Of a stretch of DNA of 64,000 bases, positions 12,770 to 24,282 are shown one piece after another. The notes under the pieces were generated by a model, which saw only the letters and a list, made by a program, of their open reading frames with translations, was not told the origin of the DNA and made no database searches. A program made the translations under genes and the position numbers. Positions within the stretch are counted from its first letter, which is position 1; the number at the start of each line of letters is the position of its first letter. Origin of the DNA: Orientallactaga sibirica (lineage: Eukaryota; Chordata; Mammalia; Rodentia; Dipodidae). The DNA lies in assembly GCA_036365145.1 (NCBI GenBank), contig JAEOAD010000240.1, forward strand, positions 620,001-684,000. Direction: 5' to 3'.

Positions 12770-13190
12770 TGTTATAGTCTGCTTCATGTTGCTGGGAAGA
12801 ATCTCCAAACAAGACACAGTTTATGGGAGGAATAGAATCTATTTCATGCTTACAGATCCAGGGGAAGTTCCCTAATGGTGGAAGAATCTGGCTCCTTACA
12901 GATCCATGCAGAAAGAAAAAACATCACCAGCACCACAAGCAAGAGATTGAAAGCATGTGTGCATGTGCACGTGCACAGGCATGCACGCAAACACACACCC
13001 ACCACACAATCAACCAAACAACAGGGAACTCAGGCAGAATTCATTGTGCATGCCATAGGCTAGAAAGCAGATCAACTCCCACTGACATGCCTCTCCTATC
13101 GCAGGAATCTTCCTTCCCAGGGGCAGAAGCTGCAAACTCAATTTTAATAATGCCTGAGTTTATTGGGAGACATAGATTCAAATTACCACA
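12770..13190 (-). repeat. MaLR-type LTR (5' LTR of second element)
   Basis: 421 bp from 'tgttatagtctgcttcatg' to 'aaattaccaca'. Its middle (12945-13015) contains a purine/pyrimidine-alternating GT/CA-rich stretch that looks like an expanded microsatellite. Confidence 0.75.
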
Positions 13191-13520
13191 CCTACTTTGT
13201 CATAGAAAATGTACAAAGGGGTAAAGACACCACCCCATATTCATAAAGCTTAGAAATGCAAGTGTTTACTTCCAAATGAGATGTAGAGGTAATAAGGGTA
13301 ACAGTAATTCTAAATGGATAAGTGGAGAGAGTTAGGATCAGACCTTTCCATAAAATTTAAATATAAAGCTAGATCTAAAGGGTGAGTGGTGTTAGACAAG
13401 CATAGACCAGATGAGCAAACCCCCAAGGCAAGAGAAGAATGAGATAGTTTAGCAATGTAGAGTGTGTGATCCAGAAACAAAGGCTATTTTCTTAAGTACC
13501 AGACTTTATATTCTACCATA
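13191..13520. other. unassigned sequence
   Basis: No gene or repeat family recognised; ordinary base composition. Confidence 0.35.
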
Positions 13521-13524
13521 GAGA

Positions 13525-14030
13525 TACTTGAATATCCACATTCATTGTTGCTCTATTCAAAATAACTAGGCAATACAATCAGCCTAAATGTCCATAAAAT
13601 GATGAATGGATCATGAAGATGTGGTTCATATACACAATGGAAATCTATTCAGCTGTAAAAAATGAGATAATGAGATTTTCAGGAAAATGGATTTAATTAG
13701 AGAATATTATACTAAGCAAGGTAACACAGCCTTAGAAAGACAATCACCACATGTTCTTATATGAGAATCTTGGCTTTGAAGTTTTACACATATTTTACAT
13801 TTAAGTGTTTAAGGGGAAGTGAGTGCATTTAGAGGCTAGGAAGCTGAGAAGAAGAGGCCTTAAGGAAAGGGACATGTGATATTAAAGTGGAGGAGAGAAA
13901 GTGGTAGTGGAAAGATTTAAGCAGGAGCAAGGAACAGGGTAAATGTGGGAAGGGAGTGTCAACCCAAACTAAGAATGTATGAAAAAGCTGTGGAACTCAC
14001 TACTTTGTAAGTTAATTAAAAAATAAAATT
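13525..14030 (+). mobile_element. L1 LINE 3' end
   Basis: Matches the end of L1 ORF2 ('ttgttgctctattcaaaata', 'aatggatcatgaagatgtgg', 'tacacaatggaaatctattc') and a short 3'UTR, ending in an A-rich tail near 14020-14030. 5'-truncated. Confidence 0.85.
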
Positions 14031-14031
14031 A

Positions 14032-14383
14032 AGGGTCTGAGGAGATGATTCAAATGGTAAAATATTTTCCATGTAAGCATGAGAGCCTGAGTTATTTATC
14101 CCTAACACTCACATAAAATGTCGGGCATGGTGGCACATGCCTCTAATCCCAGTGCTGGGAAGGCAGAGGCGATGATCCCTGGAAATTGCTGGCTAGCCAA
14201 ATTGGTGAATTCAGGCTCCAGTGAAAGACCTGGTCACTGTCCCCCACACCTCTACCCAGAAAGAATTAGGTGGAAGAGCTATTGAGGAAGACACCCAATA
14301 TTGATTTCTGGCTTCAACATACATATGTGCACCTACACATACAAACCTGCATATATACCCACACAATACATGCAAAAAACTAA
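14032..14383 (+). mobile_element. B4/ID-B1-type composite SINE
   Basis: tRNA/ID-like head (14032-14110), then a B1-like unit 'gggcatggtggcacatgcct' and the long tail 'gaggaagacacccaatattg' with CA-rich end, as in rodent B4-type SINEs. Confidence 0.78.
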
Positions 14384-14757
14384 AAGGAACTGGGTAGATA
14401 GCTGCCTTGGTAAAGTGCTTGCATTGCAAACACGAGGCCCTGAGTTGAATACCTAATACCCATGTAAATGTCAGGTATGGTGGTATGTGCCTATAATCCC
14501 TGCATTAGGAAAGTAGAGAGCTCACTGGCTGGCCAGCTAGTCTAGCCTAACTGATAAACTCAGACCTATCAAAGACCTTGCCTCAAATCAAGTGGATAAC
14601 ATTCCTGAAGATAATACTGGCAGTTATCTCCTGGCCTCCATATGCATATGTACATGCATGCACATTTATTTATACACATGTGCCCCACATATACAAGCAC
14701 ATATGCACACATGTATACATACCACACATGCAAAGCAAAACAAGCAAGTAAATAGTA
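14384..14757 (+). mobile_element. B4/ID-B1-type composite SINE
   Basis: Second, directly following copy of the same composite type: 'taaagtgcttgcattgcaaa' head, 'ctggctggccagctagtcta' middle and a CA-rich tail. The two are diverged from each other, so they are independent insertions rather than a recent tandem copy. Confidence 0.75.
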
Positions 14758-14779
14758 AGCTAATTATTTTTAGTTATTT

Positions 14780-14946
14780 TATATTGTGTGTGTGTGTGTG
14801 CATGCATATATCAAGGTCTCTTGTCAATGCAAATGAATGAACACCGGACCAAACACTTGCACCACTTTTTGCATCTGGCTGATGTGGGTGGCATGGGACT
14901 TGAACTAAGTAAAGAGCCTTAACCACTGAGAAATCTTCCCAGACCC
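14780..14946 (-). mobile_element. tRNA-headed SINE, degraded
   Basis: Begins after a (TG)n run at 14786-14801. The right end reads 'ttaaccactgagaaatcttc', the reverse complement of a SINE head. Confidence 0.6.
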
Positions 14947-14949
14947 TAT

Positions 14950-16505
14950 TTTTTAAAAAAGAACTTGAATGAAAATAGGCTGCATGGATGGATAATGCTG
15001 CTCCCTATAGCCATAAATTATAAAAGGAAAATCCCAGTGCCATGGTTGGGAAACTAATCTATACGTTGTTGGTCAAGGAGGTCCCAAAAGTCAGCAAAAC
15101 AATATAAATATAGCAGAACTCGGCCCTATTGTTGAAGACTACATATGCTTTGGTTTCAGGACAGAGAGATGACAAACTAGGATTGAGCTGGAACTTTCTT
15201 ACCTGTTGACTAACTTTCACAGTGCTAAAAGGTGCTATGGAAATTGCTGGGGGAGAAAAGTCATCATCAGTCTTATTGAGCTGTGAACACTGTGCTACAC
15301 AACTAACCAGCCAGTCAAGATGTATCTATTGGTGCAACAGTGACATGATTAGTAACCCACCAGTTTCTGATTGTACTTGAGAGCTGTTCTATAGGAAGGA
15401 TTCATCCATGGTACTGTAAACCTGGTCAAGAGCTTGTGGCTGGGGAGGTCAGAGTCCTGGGGGGTGGGTAGGATTGTTGTTTGCTAAATGGACATGTGCT
15501 CATAAGACTGCCTTTTAAGTATTTATGTCTATGCTGATAGATTATTGCTACAGTCAGAGAAGCTTCTTTTAGTAGATGGTAGTCACTCAAAACTGGTCAA
15601 AGTGTTGAGAATAAATGTCTTGAGTACTCAACCCTAAACAAGACATCTATGTCACTGCTTCCAAGGCTCAGGGAGCATCAAGAAGAGGAGGTAGAAAGAA
15701 TGTAAGAACCAGAGGATGGGGAGAAGTACTGGGAAATTCTGTCTTCAGGAAATTGCATGGGTTTTATCCTTATAAACCCACAGCAGCTATGGCTATCTGT
15801 GAAAAACTGGGTCTGTCAATATTCCATCATAGTTGGGAGAAGTCACAAGCCCCTAGCCCTTCCTGAGGAACAATTGGTAGTTAATGGCTGCTGGAGGAGG
15901 GATACATTTTCATTATTGGTGTGCTGCTCTGGTAAATAACCCCCACCCTTGCTTATGCAAGTAACCTTAGTTAAACTAATTGGGGTACCAAAAAGAAAAA
16001 GAAAAGTCATGAAAGAAGAAGAGAAATGAATTGGGAAGAATAAAGGGCTCAGTGGAAATGGGAAGGAGACAAGAAAGTGTAATGGGGTGAATATGATGAA
16101 AACGCATTATACACATGTATGAAATTGTTTGTTGGGGTCCCCCCTAAGGCCAGCCCAGGAGGGACAGCAGGGTCTCTGCAGAGTTGGGGGTGAGCAGTGC
16201 GGAATCACAACACAGACTCTGGGAGTTGGGTGGAAGCAACAGAGGGTGAGGTGCCACAAACTCGTTTATTCGAGGAAGTGCAGGGGGTGTTAAGGGGCTT
16301 GGCTGGCCAATCACTGTATGGGGTGGTTCCCTTTTTGTGACCAATGACAGCCTGTGTCTGGACAGGTCATCTCATAGCAGGTTTCTCGAGCATAGGACTA
16401 TAGCTGTTGTCACACCAGGCCTATGCAGAATGCCATGTTCACAGAAGCCATGTGGTCTGGCTAGGGCCAGGCCTGCATTGTGCCATACAATTGTTAAAAA
16501 TCATT
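14950..16505 (+). mobile_element. L1 3'UTR, 5'-truncated
   Basis: Matches the L1 3'UTR at 51600-52735 and 31560-32583 ('ggtcaaggaggtcccaaaag', 'aggctcagggagcatcaaga'). It ends near 16505 and is interrupted by the solo LTR at 16130-16489. Confidence 0.8.
16130..16489 (-). repeat. class II (ERVK/IAP-like) solo LTR
   Basis: Minus-strand LTR of 360 bp starting TGTATGGCACAATG and ending GGGACCCCAACA. A 6-bp duplication 'attgtt' flanks it (16124-16129 and 16490-16495); 6 bp is the usual value for class II retroviruses. An AATAAA lies before the R/U5 part (+ strand 'tttatt' at about 16264). No internal sequence remains, so it arose by LTR-LTR recombination. Confidence 0.85.
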
Positions 16506-18220
16506 CATTAATGAAAAGAACCTTTTGAGTAAACCATTTTGATCAGAAATATAGGTAAACCTTTGTTCAATTGACAGTCTTATACTATTAATGATATTTT
16601 TCCTTTTACTTACATTTTTTCTTATGGCTCATTTCTTTTCCTTGCACTATTTTAACTAAAAATTTCATTTATTAATTAGTTCATATGACTCTTTACTATT
16701 CATAGCTGTTTCTTTTGTGAGGTATTCATTTTTCCCAGTCTAATAGTCTCAGGAAATTTTTACAGATAAAATTTTATTAGTAAGATTTTCTTATTTCTGT
16801 TATTTTAGGAAATAATGCATTTTAATACATGCCACATTTAACCGTTGCCTATTTTTCTTTTTATTACAAAATCTATTTTTTCAAGAATTTATTTTCAAAT
16901 GAAGAATTACAATCATAATTAACAAACCAGTTTCATTTGAGTAATTATTTTTGTAACATAATTATATGTGAGTTTCAAGCCACTATTTTGTATTAAATAT
17001 TTTTGCCAGTACTATTCATTTGAATTAAGACTACTCATTTACACTTCTTAATTCAAACATAAGAACTTTTATTGTTTGTTCCTTTAAATGGCTGTGAATT
17101 CTCTATTATCCCAATTTTAATGTAAATATATACTGAAAATCTAGTTCTTCAAGACCTCCAGTATCTTCATTCTTCCCAAAATAAAGGTGTGGCACTGGCA
17201 GGACAAAAACCTAGCCTCAAGCAACAGAAACAACTTGATTTAACAGACTTTACTAAAAGGACATATATGTAACTTACAGAATCCCAGGAAGGACAGAAGA
17301 ACTTGTCCGGGAGGTAATGGAGTAGTGAACAATGGTGAAGAAGTTACTGTGGTACAGGTTTTGCTTATTCTACTGGCCCTAGACACCAGATGCCACCTCT
17401 AACATTACTGCCTTCTCTAGGCCAGAAGAAATTGTAACTGAATGTAGCCAAGGAAGGTATAAGAAACAGAACCACTTACATTATGATGCCACTTGAAATT
17501 AAAATAATAATAAATTTCCTTTTTATTTAAAAAAGAAAGAAGCTTGGGTAGATGGGTCTGCATGGTGAAGGGAGGTCATGCCTGCCTTCTTGATGCAGGA
17601 GATGCTTGGAGAGTGAACAGAATGTAGCTCCCACTCAGAAAAGGTTGTAGTGGGATTCCTAGACACAGAAAGGGGCCACATATACTGAATTAGCAAATGT
17701 CTACTAGAGCATCCCAAGAGCAGAAAGGAAATATCCTGCTTTATTAGGGGAAATCAGATACGGCAGCATGACTGCAAGTCCTGTATCTTAAACCTGAACT
17801 CTGTTCACCTCAGGACTAACTCATCCCTCCTCTGTGTTCTCTCTGGCAGTAGTCAAATAAAAAAAAAAAAAAAGGAAATTATCCAAGGTGGCAGAGCAGT
17901 TTCATGGTTACATCCTATAGAAAACAATAGAAGAGCACACATAACAGTGAAATTAGTATCACTGTTTGGAAGCTTGGGGATTTAGGATTTAAATGAGTAA
18001 CTGCAAAAAAATTTATTAGTTTCAAGGCAAAGCGTTTTTTTACTAGACTCTTTTTAATAGTTATCATGTAGCTATTTATTATTTCATGCAATTGCTAAAA
18101 TAATCACAAAATTGAACTAAAATTGTATTATCATTTATATTTAATTTTAATGATAATTTGCACTATATAATTTATATATTTTATATATAAATATATATGG
18201 CAAATAAAATTAATCTATGT
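16506..18220. other. unassigned AT-rich sequence
   Basis: 16545-17150 is very AT-rich with nothing recognisable. 17160-17520 has more balanced composition and ends in an A-rich stretch, so it may be an old retrocopy of unknown origin. A poly(A) of about 15 lies at 17860-17875. AT-only runs lie near 18150-18200. Confidence 0.35.
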
Positions 18221-18225
18221 GTTGG

Positions 18226-18457
18226 GGCTGGAGAGGACAGATGGCTTAGCAGTTAAGGCATTTGCCTGCAAAGCCAAAGGATCCAAGTTCAATTCTCCAG
18301 GACCCACGTAAGCCAGATAGATGCACAAGGGACACATGTGTCTGGAGTTTGTTTGCAGTGGCTAGAGGCCCTGGCATGCCCATTCTCTCTTTGTCTGTCT
18401 CTCTTCTCTATCTCTCTTTGCTTGCAAATAAATAATTAAAGTTTTAAAAAATACTAA
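18226..18457 (+). mobile_element. tRNA-headed SINE
   Basis: Typical copy; the head carries a small insertion (gagaggacagatggc). It ends in a CT-rich tail and 'aaataaataattaaag'. Confidence 0.88.
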
Positions 18458-18479
18458 TCTTTGTGTACATATGCACATG

Positions 18480-18552
18480 CATGTCACTCAGGTTGGAACT
18501 ATTCACACTAGGCATGTATTCTACCACTAAGCTACATCCTCAGTTCCTCCAA
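18480..18552 (-). mobile_element. ID-like SINE
   Basis: Reverse complement reads 'gaggatgtagcttagtggta', the tRNA-Ala-like head of rodent ID elements. Confidence 0.65.
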
Positions 18553-19180
18553 ACAAACCTTATATTAGTTAGTTTTCATAACAGTACATCAGTCACAAGA
18601 TAGTTTTTATGCCACCCAAATATGACACAATGTCAAACTTTAACTTTAGAGATATTTATTATCCTGTTTTCACTCTGCCTGAAACTACTGGTTTGAATCT
18701 CCCATGTACAAAATATTTCACAGTAATGATTAAAGATAAGATTTTTATTGGAGTAACAGCAAATGATTTTCATGGTGCAGGGGCCTACCTGCTTCTACAT
18801 GTGCAGTTAATTATTTCCTGGGTACTCTTTAAGGTAATCTATACATCAGCTGGTCCTCAGAAAACTTCTGTCCCCCTCCTTCAGGTGCATGAACAGATCC
18901 ATTCCTGTTTCTAACTATCTGGCCAAGATGTTTCTATTGAAGGCCAGATAATAGGGTGGAGTGTGGCCTAAAGTAAAGGGTTGCACAGGAGAAGAACAGC
19001 AGCCCTTTCTTCCCAGACTTATGAATCTCCCTGGGCTTTCCACGTGCACAATGATTCCCCCTCATAGTTACACTGAAGGGTAGGTCTTTGGGAAAGGAAT
19101 GCTACAAATGAAACCAAGTATTTCTCAAAACCAAGATCAAGACTCAGAAACTTGACAGTGATAAATCAGTCATAGTCTAC
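18553..19180. other. unassigned, downstream of ROS1
   Basis: No recognisable gene. The 101-codon open frame at 18609-18914 has no known motif and no support. Confidence 0.4.
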
Positions 19181-19189
19181 TACCATATC

Positions 19190-19195
19190 TTTATT
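19190..19195 (-). terminator. candidate ROS1 poly(A) signal
   Basis: AATAAA on the minus strand, about 60 bp past the ROS1 stop codon. If used, the 3'UTR would be under 100 bp. Confidence 0.5.
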
Positions 19196-19255
19196 CTTTT
19201 CTGTCAGTAAATACTTAACAAAGGTTTATCTCCACACTGTTCCCAAGCACTACCA

Positions 19256-19566
19256 TTAATTTGATCCATCACCATGTCCACTGTGAGCGAGACAGGCATA
19301 GTTCAGTCCTTCAGTCCTGCCAGGAGGGCAGTAAGCCACTTGTTGTTCTTGGCAGTAATCTTTGTCTGCATATGGTTCCTTCTTTTCTTTCCTCAGACTA
19401 TAGGGTTCAGATTCCTTGGAGCCTAAAGGACCTTCAGAATTTTCTTTATCTTGTCTGCATTCTGTGGCAAGTACCATATAGCTTAATCCTTCTGGGTTCT
19501 TGGTTTCCATTAAAGCAACTTGCAAGAAATTTTCTGAATTCATGCTAGCCATATTGTCATCTTCAC
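19256..19566 (-). CDS. ROS1: ROS1 last exon (exon 43), cytoplasmic tail
   Basis: Last coding exon of the ROS1 receptor tyrosine kinase. The acceptor is ttttcaacag|GTGAAG, and the first two bases complete a glycine codon begun in the previous exon. It encodes about 102 residues ending GDGSN, then TAA. Recognisable blocks are 'VALMETKN', 'GLSYMVLATEC' and 'GLNYACLAHSGHGDGS'. The tail tyrosines in the last two blocks correspond to the phosphotyrosine sites that recruit SH2 proteins in human ROS1 (family knowledge). The frame is intact. The exon's N-terminal part differs from human, as expected for this variable tail. Confidence 0.95.
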
Positions 19567-19989
19567 CTGTTGAAAAGTATGTTGTATTCGTAAAAAAGTA
19601 TAAAATATGTAACATATATACGATACAAAAATTATTTTAAAATATAGCATCTATGTGATTTTCTTTATTTGTAATAATATGCTGGTTGTATAAGAATTAA
19701 GATGTCAACTTTATGTATTTGATTAGCAAACATTTATAAGGAACACGAAGTACTGGGAAAGACAAAAATAAATGTCATGTTCCTATCCTTGAAGCTACTG
19801 CACTCAAGAAGTGAGGCAGACATATAACTCTAGAAGGTGATATACAATTAAACAAAGGACTGTATAAAACATGGTGAGACCATAGAGGTAATTACCTGTA
19901 ATTAAATAGGTGGGACAAGTCAATGCCTTTGTAGTAGAAATAAGTGGCCTTCAGATGTTCTTTTTGTGTAAAATACTGTCACTAGCAGA
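19567..19989. other. ROS1 intron 42, unassigned part
   Basis: Intronic, nothing recognised. Confidence 0.5.
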
Positions 19990-21245
19990 CAGGTTCTTAG
20001 GCTACTATGGAGAAGAGGAGTTGTATGTGATACTTCAGCTGGTGTGAGCTAAGGTAGTGGGGCCTATGCAACTGCCTGGGTTTGTGAAATGACTACTGAC
20101 TGTTAGGTCTGACAGGTCCCAATATGGAGTCACCAAGGACACCAGGATTATCCACATTCCTCAAGAAACTGCCCAGCCACTATCCCCTCCTTGCCTGCAA
20201 TGCCCCCAGGTCATGGTTTCCTGCCCCCTTATTTTGTAAATCACTTGGTCACTATTCTGATGTCACACCCTGGCTATCTTAGATCTCCCCTCAGCTCTTC
20301 CTTTCCTCACCTTCCCCCAACTAAAAGCCCTATAAATCCCACTACCTGAGGAACTCAGGTGGGCTGTGCTCCTCTCCTGTGAGCCAGCCATGTCAGCTCA
20401 TGCTTTTCCCAAATAAAAGCTTTCATCTTTGCTTCAGAGTGGTTTGCGTGGTCATGGTCACTCCTGAACCTTACACTGACAATTCTGAATCCAGGGCAGT
20501 TGATTGCAAAGGCGACATCAGGGACATCAAGTTAGATGTTGATTACCCACCTTGCCTGTTAATTACCAACAGAGTATTGTGAATATATATGTCTGATGTT
20601 GCTATATATTATGTAGGCCATGGTTAGAGAAGACTTTTCCAAATGAATTTGAAAACCTCACTAGAAAATTCACCCAAACAAGAAACTGGTATTAGTGAAA
20701 GTCAAGGAACAGGAGAAGAAGAGGAGGAGAATAAACAAAGGGAGGTTAAAAAATATATATTAGAAAAATAACAGTATTCCACTAAAAGGTTACTATAGCC
20801 AAAATTCCAAGAACAAAGATGAAATATGTGACAAGAGTGTGTGGCCTTGCAACTCTTGAAACTGATCTTAAAGAAGCATGAAGATGTTTTCCTGAGAAAT
20901 TCTCCTGTGGTGCCACAGTAACAGGGAGGATGAAATCATTCAGGATGTCACAGATGACATAATTGATGTCATTCAAGAAAAATGGCCAGAAATGGAAGAT
21001 GACAGCATGTAAAATCTTTGAGAGGAAGTGATTTTGATTTCTGGATCTGAACTCATAGTTGATATGGCCAAAGGAAAAGAGGCCTTTTAGAAATATGTAT
21101 ATATATGCTGTAGATTCCTCGCATCCTTGGTATTTTTACTGTTCTGTACAAGGCTGCTTTTTTTTAATTGTCCAAGTCTGATAAATAAGGGAGATTGTCA
21201 TGTTTATGCATGAATCTGAATTTAATCAAATAAATTTTTGCCACT
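19990..21245 (+). pseudogene. DENR: DENR processed pseudogene, split by solo LTR
   Basis: An intronless copy of DENR, the density-regulated translation re-initiation factor with a SUI1 domain. A start ATG lies at 20089. After the LTR the N-terminal block 'SESRAVDCKGD' follows, then 'CEY', 'EKTFPNEF', 'ENSPKQETGISESQGTGEEE', the SUI1 block '[20 protein letters not shown]', and 'DDIIDVIQEKWPEMEDDSM' near 20955-21010. Frameshifts, an in-frame TGA in the SUI1 part and a premature stop show it is dead. It continues into 3'UTR with AATAAA near 21228. It sits in sense of the plus strand inside ROS1 intron 42. The upstream limit is approximate. Confidence 0.92.
20101..20475 (+). repeat. solo LTR (class I-like)
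   Basis: 375 bp, TGTTAGG...CTTACA, with TATA-like 'ccctataaatccc', AATAAA in 'cccaaataaaagctttcatc' and a 5-bp duplication 'ctgac' (20096-20100 and 20476-20480). It lies after the third codon or so of the DENR pseudogene. The class I label rests on the 'aataaaagcttt ... ttgcttc' R-region style and is tentative. Confidence 0.8.
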
Positions 21246-21317
21246 TGCTTCTGACTTTTTCTATTTTTACTTCTTATTTTGGAAAAACATTCTATAGTCT
21301 TATTTTTTTTCCCTCTG

Positions 21318-21386
21318 TGCTGGGAATTGGACTGAGGACCTTGGCTTGTTAGGCAAGCACTTCCACTGAGCTACACTCCCAGCCCC
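21318..21386 (-). mobile_element. ID-like SINE fragment
   Basis: Reverse complement 'gctgggagtgtagctcagtg' with 'gcctaacaagcc' is an ID-type tRNA head. Confidence 0.7.
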
Positions 21387-21822
21387 AACACTTCCTTAAT
21401 ATTTTGTGGAAAGCATTTCTTTTGGTTATCTTACTGATGGAAAGCTGAGTAATTTTAAAAGAATTTGCATTTCATTTTTCTTTACTAGTAACATGTTTCC
21501 TTATTTCTTTGTGTGATATGTTTGAAATGGGTGAGAATCTAAATAGATTTGCGATTAAATTTGTATTATCATTAACAAAGTCTGATTTATGGGGAGAACA
21601 ATATGCTGCTGTTATGTTTGCTCAAGCTATTGTGAAAATTATCTGGTAAAGTACATTAAAAGCCTTAAAATCAAAAATATAATAAAATACTCTTTCACTG
21701 GTCACAGGAAGTACCTAACTGTAAATGTTTATTCCTTTATATTTAGTAATTTACATTCTCATTCTTCTACTTTCCTCCTTTTCCCACCCCTTCCTCCTCC
21801 TTCTTTTGAAACAGAATCCTGC

Positions 21823-22048
21823 TGTGGTAGTTTGATTCAGGTGTCCCCCCATAAGCTTATGTGTTGTGAATGCTAGGTCCCCAGCTGGTAGCAATTTGGG
21901 AATTGGATCCTCCTGGAGGAAATATATTGCTGGGTGCAGGCTTATGGGTGTTACAGCCAGCTTCCCCTTGCCAGTGTTTGGCACACTCTCCTGCTGCTAT
22001 TGTCCACCTGATGTTGGCCAGGTGATGTCCACCTTCAGCTCATGGCAT
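21823..22048 (+). repeat. MaLR/ORR1-like LTR, truncated
   Basis: Opens 'tgtggtagtttgattcaggt' and includes 'ccccttgccagtgtttggca' and 'ctgctgctattgtccacctg'. The 3' part is replaced by L1 3'UTR at about 22049. Confidence 0.75.
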
Positions 22049-22525
22049 TGACTGGAGTGACTCAAAACTCATAAAAGTGCTGAGAATAAGTAATGATTGA
22101 AGGTTAAATACTAAATATGATATGTATGTCACACCCTTCAAGGCTCAGGGAAAGTTGCCAAAAAGGGAGCAGAAAAAAGAGCAAGAATATGGGTAAGAGT
22201 GTATTATAATAAACACTATCTTCAGGACATGAAGTAGCCAGTGAATTTATGATTCCACATTGGGTGGTTGTAACCTGCATAAGACCCACACAAGATTGGG
22301 CCCATCAACATTCCTTCATAGATGGTGAAGGAACTCATGAGGTGTAACCCCCTCTCTGAGGAGTTATTGGTAGTTAATGGTTGCTGGAGGAGGATTCATT
22401 TTTTTCAGTGTCATAGCTACTGGTAAATTGCCCATGCAGGAGTAAATAGCAACCAGCCCTAATTAAACTAAATGAGTAAAAAAATATATATGAAAAGACA
22501 TTAAAGTAGAAGAGGGACTAGATTG
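22049..22525 (+). mobile_element. L1 3'UTR fragment
   Basis: Matches 15580-16090 in order ('ctggagtgactcaaaactca', 'aaggctcagggaaagttgcc', 'ggagttattggtagttaatg'). Antisense to ROS1. Confidence 0.8.
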
Positions 22526-22564
22526 GGGAAATAGAGACTCAATGGAGAATGGGGGACAAGAGAC

Positions 22565-22716
22565 AGTGATGGGGGCTGGAGAGATGGCTCAATGATTAAG
22601 ACACTTGCCTGCAAATCCCAAGGACCAGGTTCAATTCCACAGTACACGTGCAATGCCAGATGCACAAGGTGGCGCATGCATTTGGAGTTCATTTGCAGTG
22701 GCTAGAAGCCCTGGGA
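22565..22716 (+). mobile_element. tRNA-headed SINE, tail missing
   Basis: Starts 'gggctggagagatggctcaa' and stops at 'gccctggg' before the CT tail, where it meets an opposite SINE. Confidence 0.85.
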
Positions 22717-22789
22717 CCTGGAGATTGAAACCAGGTTCTTAGGCTTAGCAGGCAGGCCCCTTAACCGCTAAGCCATCTCTCCAGCCCTA
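22717..22789 (-). mobile_element. tRNA-headed SINE head, inverted
   Basis: Reverse complement of a SINE head ('gcggttaaggggcctgcctg') of the second subfamily (compare 63256-63503). Together with 22565-22716 it forms an inverted arrangement of heads. Confidence 0.8.
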
Positions 22790-22984
22790 GGATGTTTTTA
22801 AAAGTTTTAAAGAAATTAAGCTAAAGGAACTTTAGAATACCAACATCTACGATACATGTACAATATATGTCTTCCCACTTATTTTAGTTGCTTTATTGCC
22901 ATAACTTTAATTTACTGGATAACATCTGTAAAACTCCCACTAAAGATGTTTAATTGCTTTTGCTAATTTAATTGTTTTGTTATT

Positions 22985-23178
22985 TTTTGTGAGAGAATTG
23001 CCAGGGCCTCTAGCCGCTGCAGTCAAACTCCATATGCATGCGCCACCTGTGTGCATGCGCTACCTTGCATGTTACGTTACCTTGTGCATTTGGCTTAGGT
23101 GGGAACTGGAGAGTCAAACATGGATCCTTAGGCTTTGCAGGCAAGTGCCTTATCCACTAATCCATCTCACCATCCCTG
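22985..23178 (-). mobile_element. tRNA-headed SINE
   Basis: Minus-strand copy: 'gccagggcctctagccgctg' and 'tttgcaggcaagtgccttat' are the reverse complements of the body and head. Confidence 0.85.
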
Positions 23179-24280
23179 CTTATTGAATTTTTGAAAATTA
23201 ATCTTTTATATAAAACATAAAATTCTTTTTATAAATTCTACCTTTGTGTATCCAAGAAAAATCATTAATGAAGTACCTTATTGGTTCAGACTATTTAAAA
23301 CAATATTTAGTAGCCTGACCCTAGGAAGCTTTTCAGCAATTAATACATCTTATTGCATAAAACAGTTTAAGAGAGACAGAATGATAAAGGAGCAGTCTAT
23401 TTTATTTTTCTCAAAAACTATTTATTAGAAAGCCTACAAAACAAACCTAAGGCAGACATCCTAAGCAAACATGGCGTGCATTCAGCAACCTCTTTAAGTG
23501 GGAAATATTAAAATAAAACTTCCTAGTAAGACAGGGTATTTACAGATGAGACATATGCCTGCTGACTGGCTATGTTTAGAACAGCACATGAGCATTTAGG
23601 TTTGTTTCCAAACACAAATGTTTGGATGAAGTCACTGGTATATTTTTACTATATACCCAGATATGTTACTGATCTTCTCTCTATATTCCCTCTTTACCCC
23701 ATTAGGTCAGTAGGACCATAGGCCAGGCACAGTATTATTGCTATAATCCTAAAGTGTTATATTTAAAAGTTAAAATAAAAAACAAAAAGGCTTTCCAATG
23801 GCTCTCTTGTCTTCTTATATATCTATCTCCCATAAGAACAATGAAGACAGTCAACTTACTGCCTTGATAAATATGCTCGTCAATCTGCAGAGCAGCAAAC
23901 TGTTATTTAAAAAGTAATTACACTCAGATTATCCTTGTAGGAACTGTCCCACTACACCTGTCATTTTTAAACATGTATTCTATTTCTTCTCTCTTCCTTT
24001 TCCCTCTATTCCCACTTTTCTTCAGTCACAACCTCACTCATTAAAGTTTTAGTGATTCCCATATTTCTTTCTGTTCTTTATCTTTGAGATTTACATTAAT
24101 TGTCAATAACAGAATGAGCCCTCCTCACTAAAGTTAGATTCTGTCATAGAATCATTGGTTTCTGTCTACTATAATTTGATTCTATTTCCTGTTAAAATTC
24201 CCACATCATTATTCTGAATGCTTATGCTTTTTTGTTAATAATGTTTATTTCTTTTCTCTCTCTGTCTCTGTCTCTCTCCT
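23179..24280. other. ROS1 intron 42, unassigned part
   Basis: Intronic sequence without a recognised gene or repeat. A (TCTC)-rich stretch sits at 24256-24278. Confidence 0.4.
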
Positions 24281-24282
24281 TG

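Noticed and set aside
4762..13190. CRISPR-like or tandem array from repeated blocks
   Set aside because: Repeats are LTRs and duplicated retroelement segments with target duplications, in an animal genome.
18609..18914. 101-codon open frame as a new gene
   Set aside because: No motif, no splice or promoter evidence, AT-rich flank, length compatible with chance.
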